The notes under the pieces: model-generated
What the model saw: the letters and a program-made list of their open reading frames with translations, nothing else
Told to the model about the DNA's origin: nothing
Databases searched by the model: none
Translations under genes and position numbers: made by a program
Assembly (NCBI RefSeq): GCF_040115645.1
Contig: NW_027096068.1
Coordinates: 186,001 to 250,000 of the forward strand
Direction: 5' to 3'
DNA length: 64,000 bases
DNA from: Euwallacea fornicatus
Lineage: Eukaryota; Arthropoda; Insecta; Coleoptera; Curculionidae
Part shown: piece by piece, positions 63,761-64,000 of the stretch
Numbering within the stretch: the stretch's first letter is position 1
How the letters are laid out: each line of letters starts with the position of its first letter

Positions 63761-64000
63761 CTTCGGCAAACGAGTACCAAATTCCTTAAACAAAGTGTCA
63801 AATTAATAAGCTCGACGAATTTTTGAAGATGTCACAACACATCAGAATTGCATCTTGTTGAACTTCCAAGAAAAATAGTACTTAATGTGCTCAAACACAC
63901 AACTTGTGTGACTTTTCAAACTTTGAAGCTCGATAACTTCGGCAAATGTGGACCAAATTTCTTAAACAAATTGTCAAATTAATCAGCTCGACGAGATTTT

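Larger units (their letters stand above)
1..64000. repeat. Satellite DNA array, ~176-bp monomer, whole window
   Basis: The same AT-rich unit repeats head to tail across the window. For example, 'aagttatcga' begins at 1, 177 and 353, and the reverse-complement marker 'ctttatgtg' begins at 40122, 40298 and 40474, so the period is 176 bp. Conserved cores include 'aagtactattttt', 'ttcaacaagatg', 'gctgattaattt' and 'acactttgttta'. No interval longer than one monomer departs from the repeat, so there is no gene, transposon, tRNA or rRNA to annotate. Monomer size and organisation are typical of eukaryotic centromeric or pericentromeric satellites, most often seen in plants. That assignment is inferred; I do not recognise the family by name. 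Confidence 0.98.
40122..64000 (-). repeat. Satellite subfamily C block (reverse)
   Basis: About 136 monomers run in reverse orientation with a 176-bp period. Read on the window strand, the diagnostics are 'gaacttccaag' (the forward arm would give 'gaatttccaag'), 'catcagaattgc' or 'catcgtgattgc', 'gagtaccaaattcc' and 'gagtactaaattcc'. These bases separate it from A and B, so it is not a mirror copy of the forward arm. Sequence diversity between monomers is low, and almost all keep 176 bp. No gene or mobile element was found inside; the block continues past the window end. Confidence 0.93.

Noticed and set aside
1..64000. CRISPR array, because of regular repeats.
   Set aside because: The 176-bp unit is repeated in full, without unique spacers between short repeats, and no cas genes are present.
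1..64000. Assignment to a known plant centromere family (for example the Arabidopsis 180-bp, rice CentO or maize CentC repeats).
   Set aside because: The monomer does not resemble what I recall of these sequences. I cannot run a search, so no family or species name is given. A similarity search of one monomer against repeat databases would decide it.

Overview
The whole 64 kb window is one uninterrupted tandem array of an AT-rich satellite with a monomer of about 176 bp, roughly 360 copies in total. I found no credible protein-coding gene, RNA gene, transposon, CRISPR array or unique sequence. A nucleosome-sized monomer, tens of kilobases of homogenised copies, subfamily blocks and higher-order duplications are typical of eukaryotic, particularly plant, centromeric or heterochromatic satellites. 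I do not recognise the monomer as a named family, so species and centromeric status are inference.

Layout. (1) 1 to about 8,150: subfamily A, forward, marked by 'tctcaaaagttg', 'gaacacgtaaag' and 'caataatgatg'. (2) About 8,150-12,300: subfamily B1, forward, marked by 'gagcgtcaaat', 'agtcacaaa', 'gagcacataaag' and 'caatcatgatg'. (3) About 12,300-40,123: subfamily B2, forward, with 'gttagcgagcttcaaag' and three monomer length classes (175, 176, 177 bp). (4) 40,122-64,000: subfamily C, the same satellite in the opposite orientation, with its own diagnostic bases. The head-to-head switch at 40,122/40,123 is abrupt, with only 2 bp of shared sequence at the join.

Within each block, private variants recur at exact multiples of the monomer. 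This exposes large direct duplications of 8, 9, 10, 14, 17, 18, 20, 23, 25, 48 and 50 monomers. A shift of 17 monomers (about 2,992 bp) appears independently in A, B2 and C. These patterns fit unequal exchange or replication-based amplification of multi-monomer segments, with small indels and conversion tracts afterwards.

No genes act together here. Any function would be structural, such as a chromatin or kinetochore substrate. Many B2 and most C monomers carry a 7-bp perfect dyad around one centre base. Many monomers also hold a 17-bp site matching 7 of 9 core CENP-B-box bases. Both are sequence observations only; their function is not shown. The short open frames in the window (60-100 codons) are frame accidents of the repeat.
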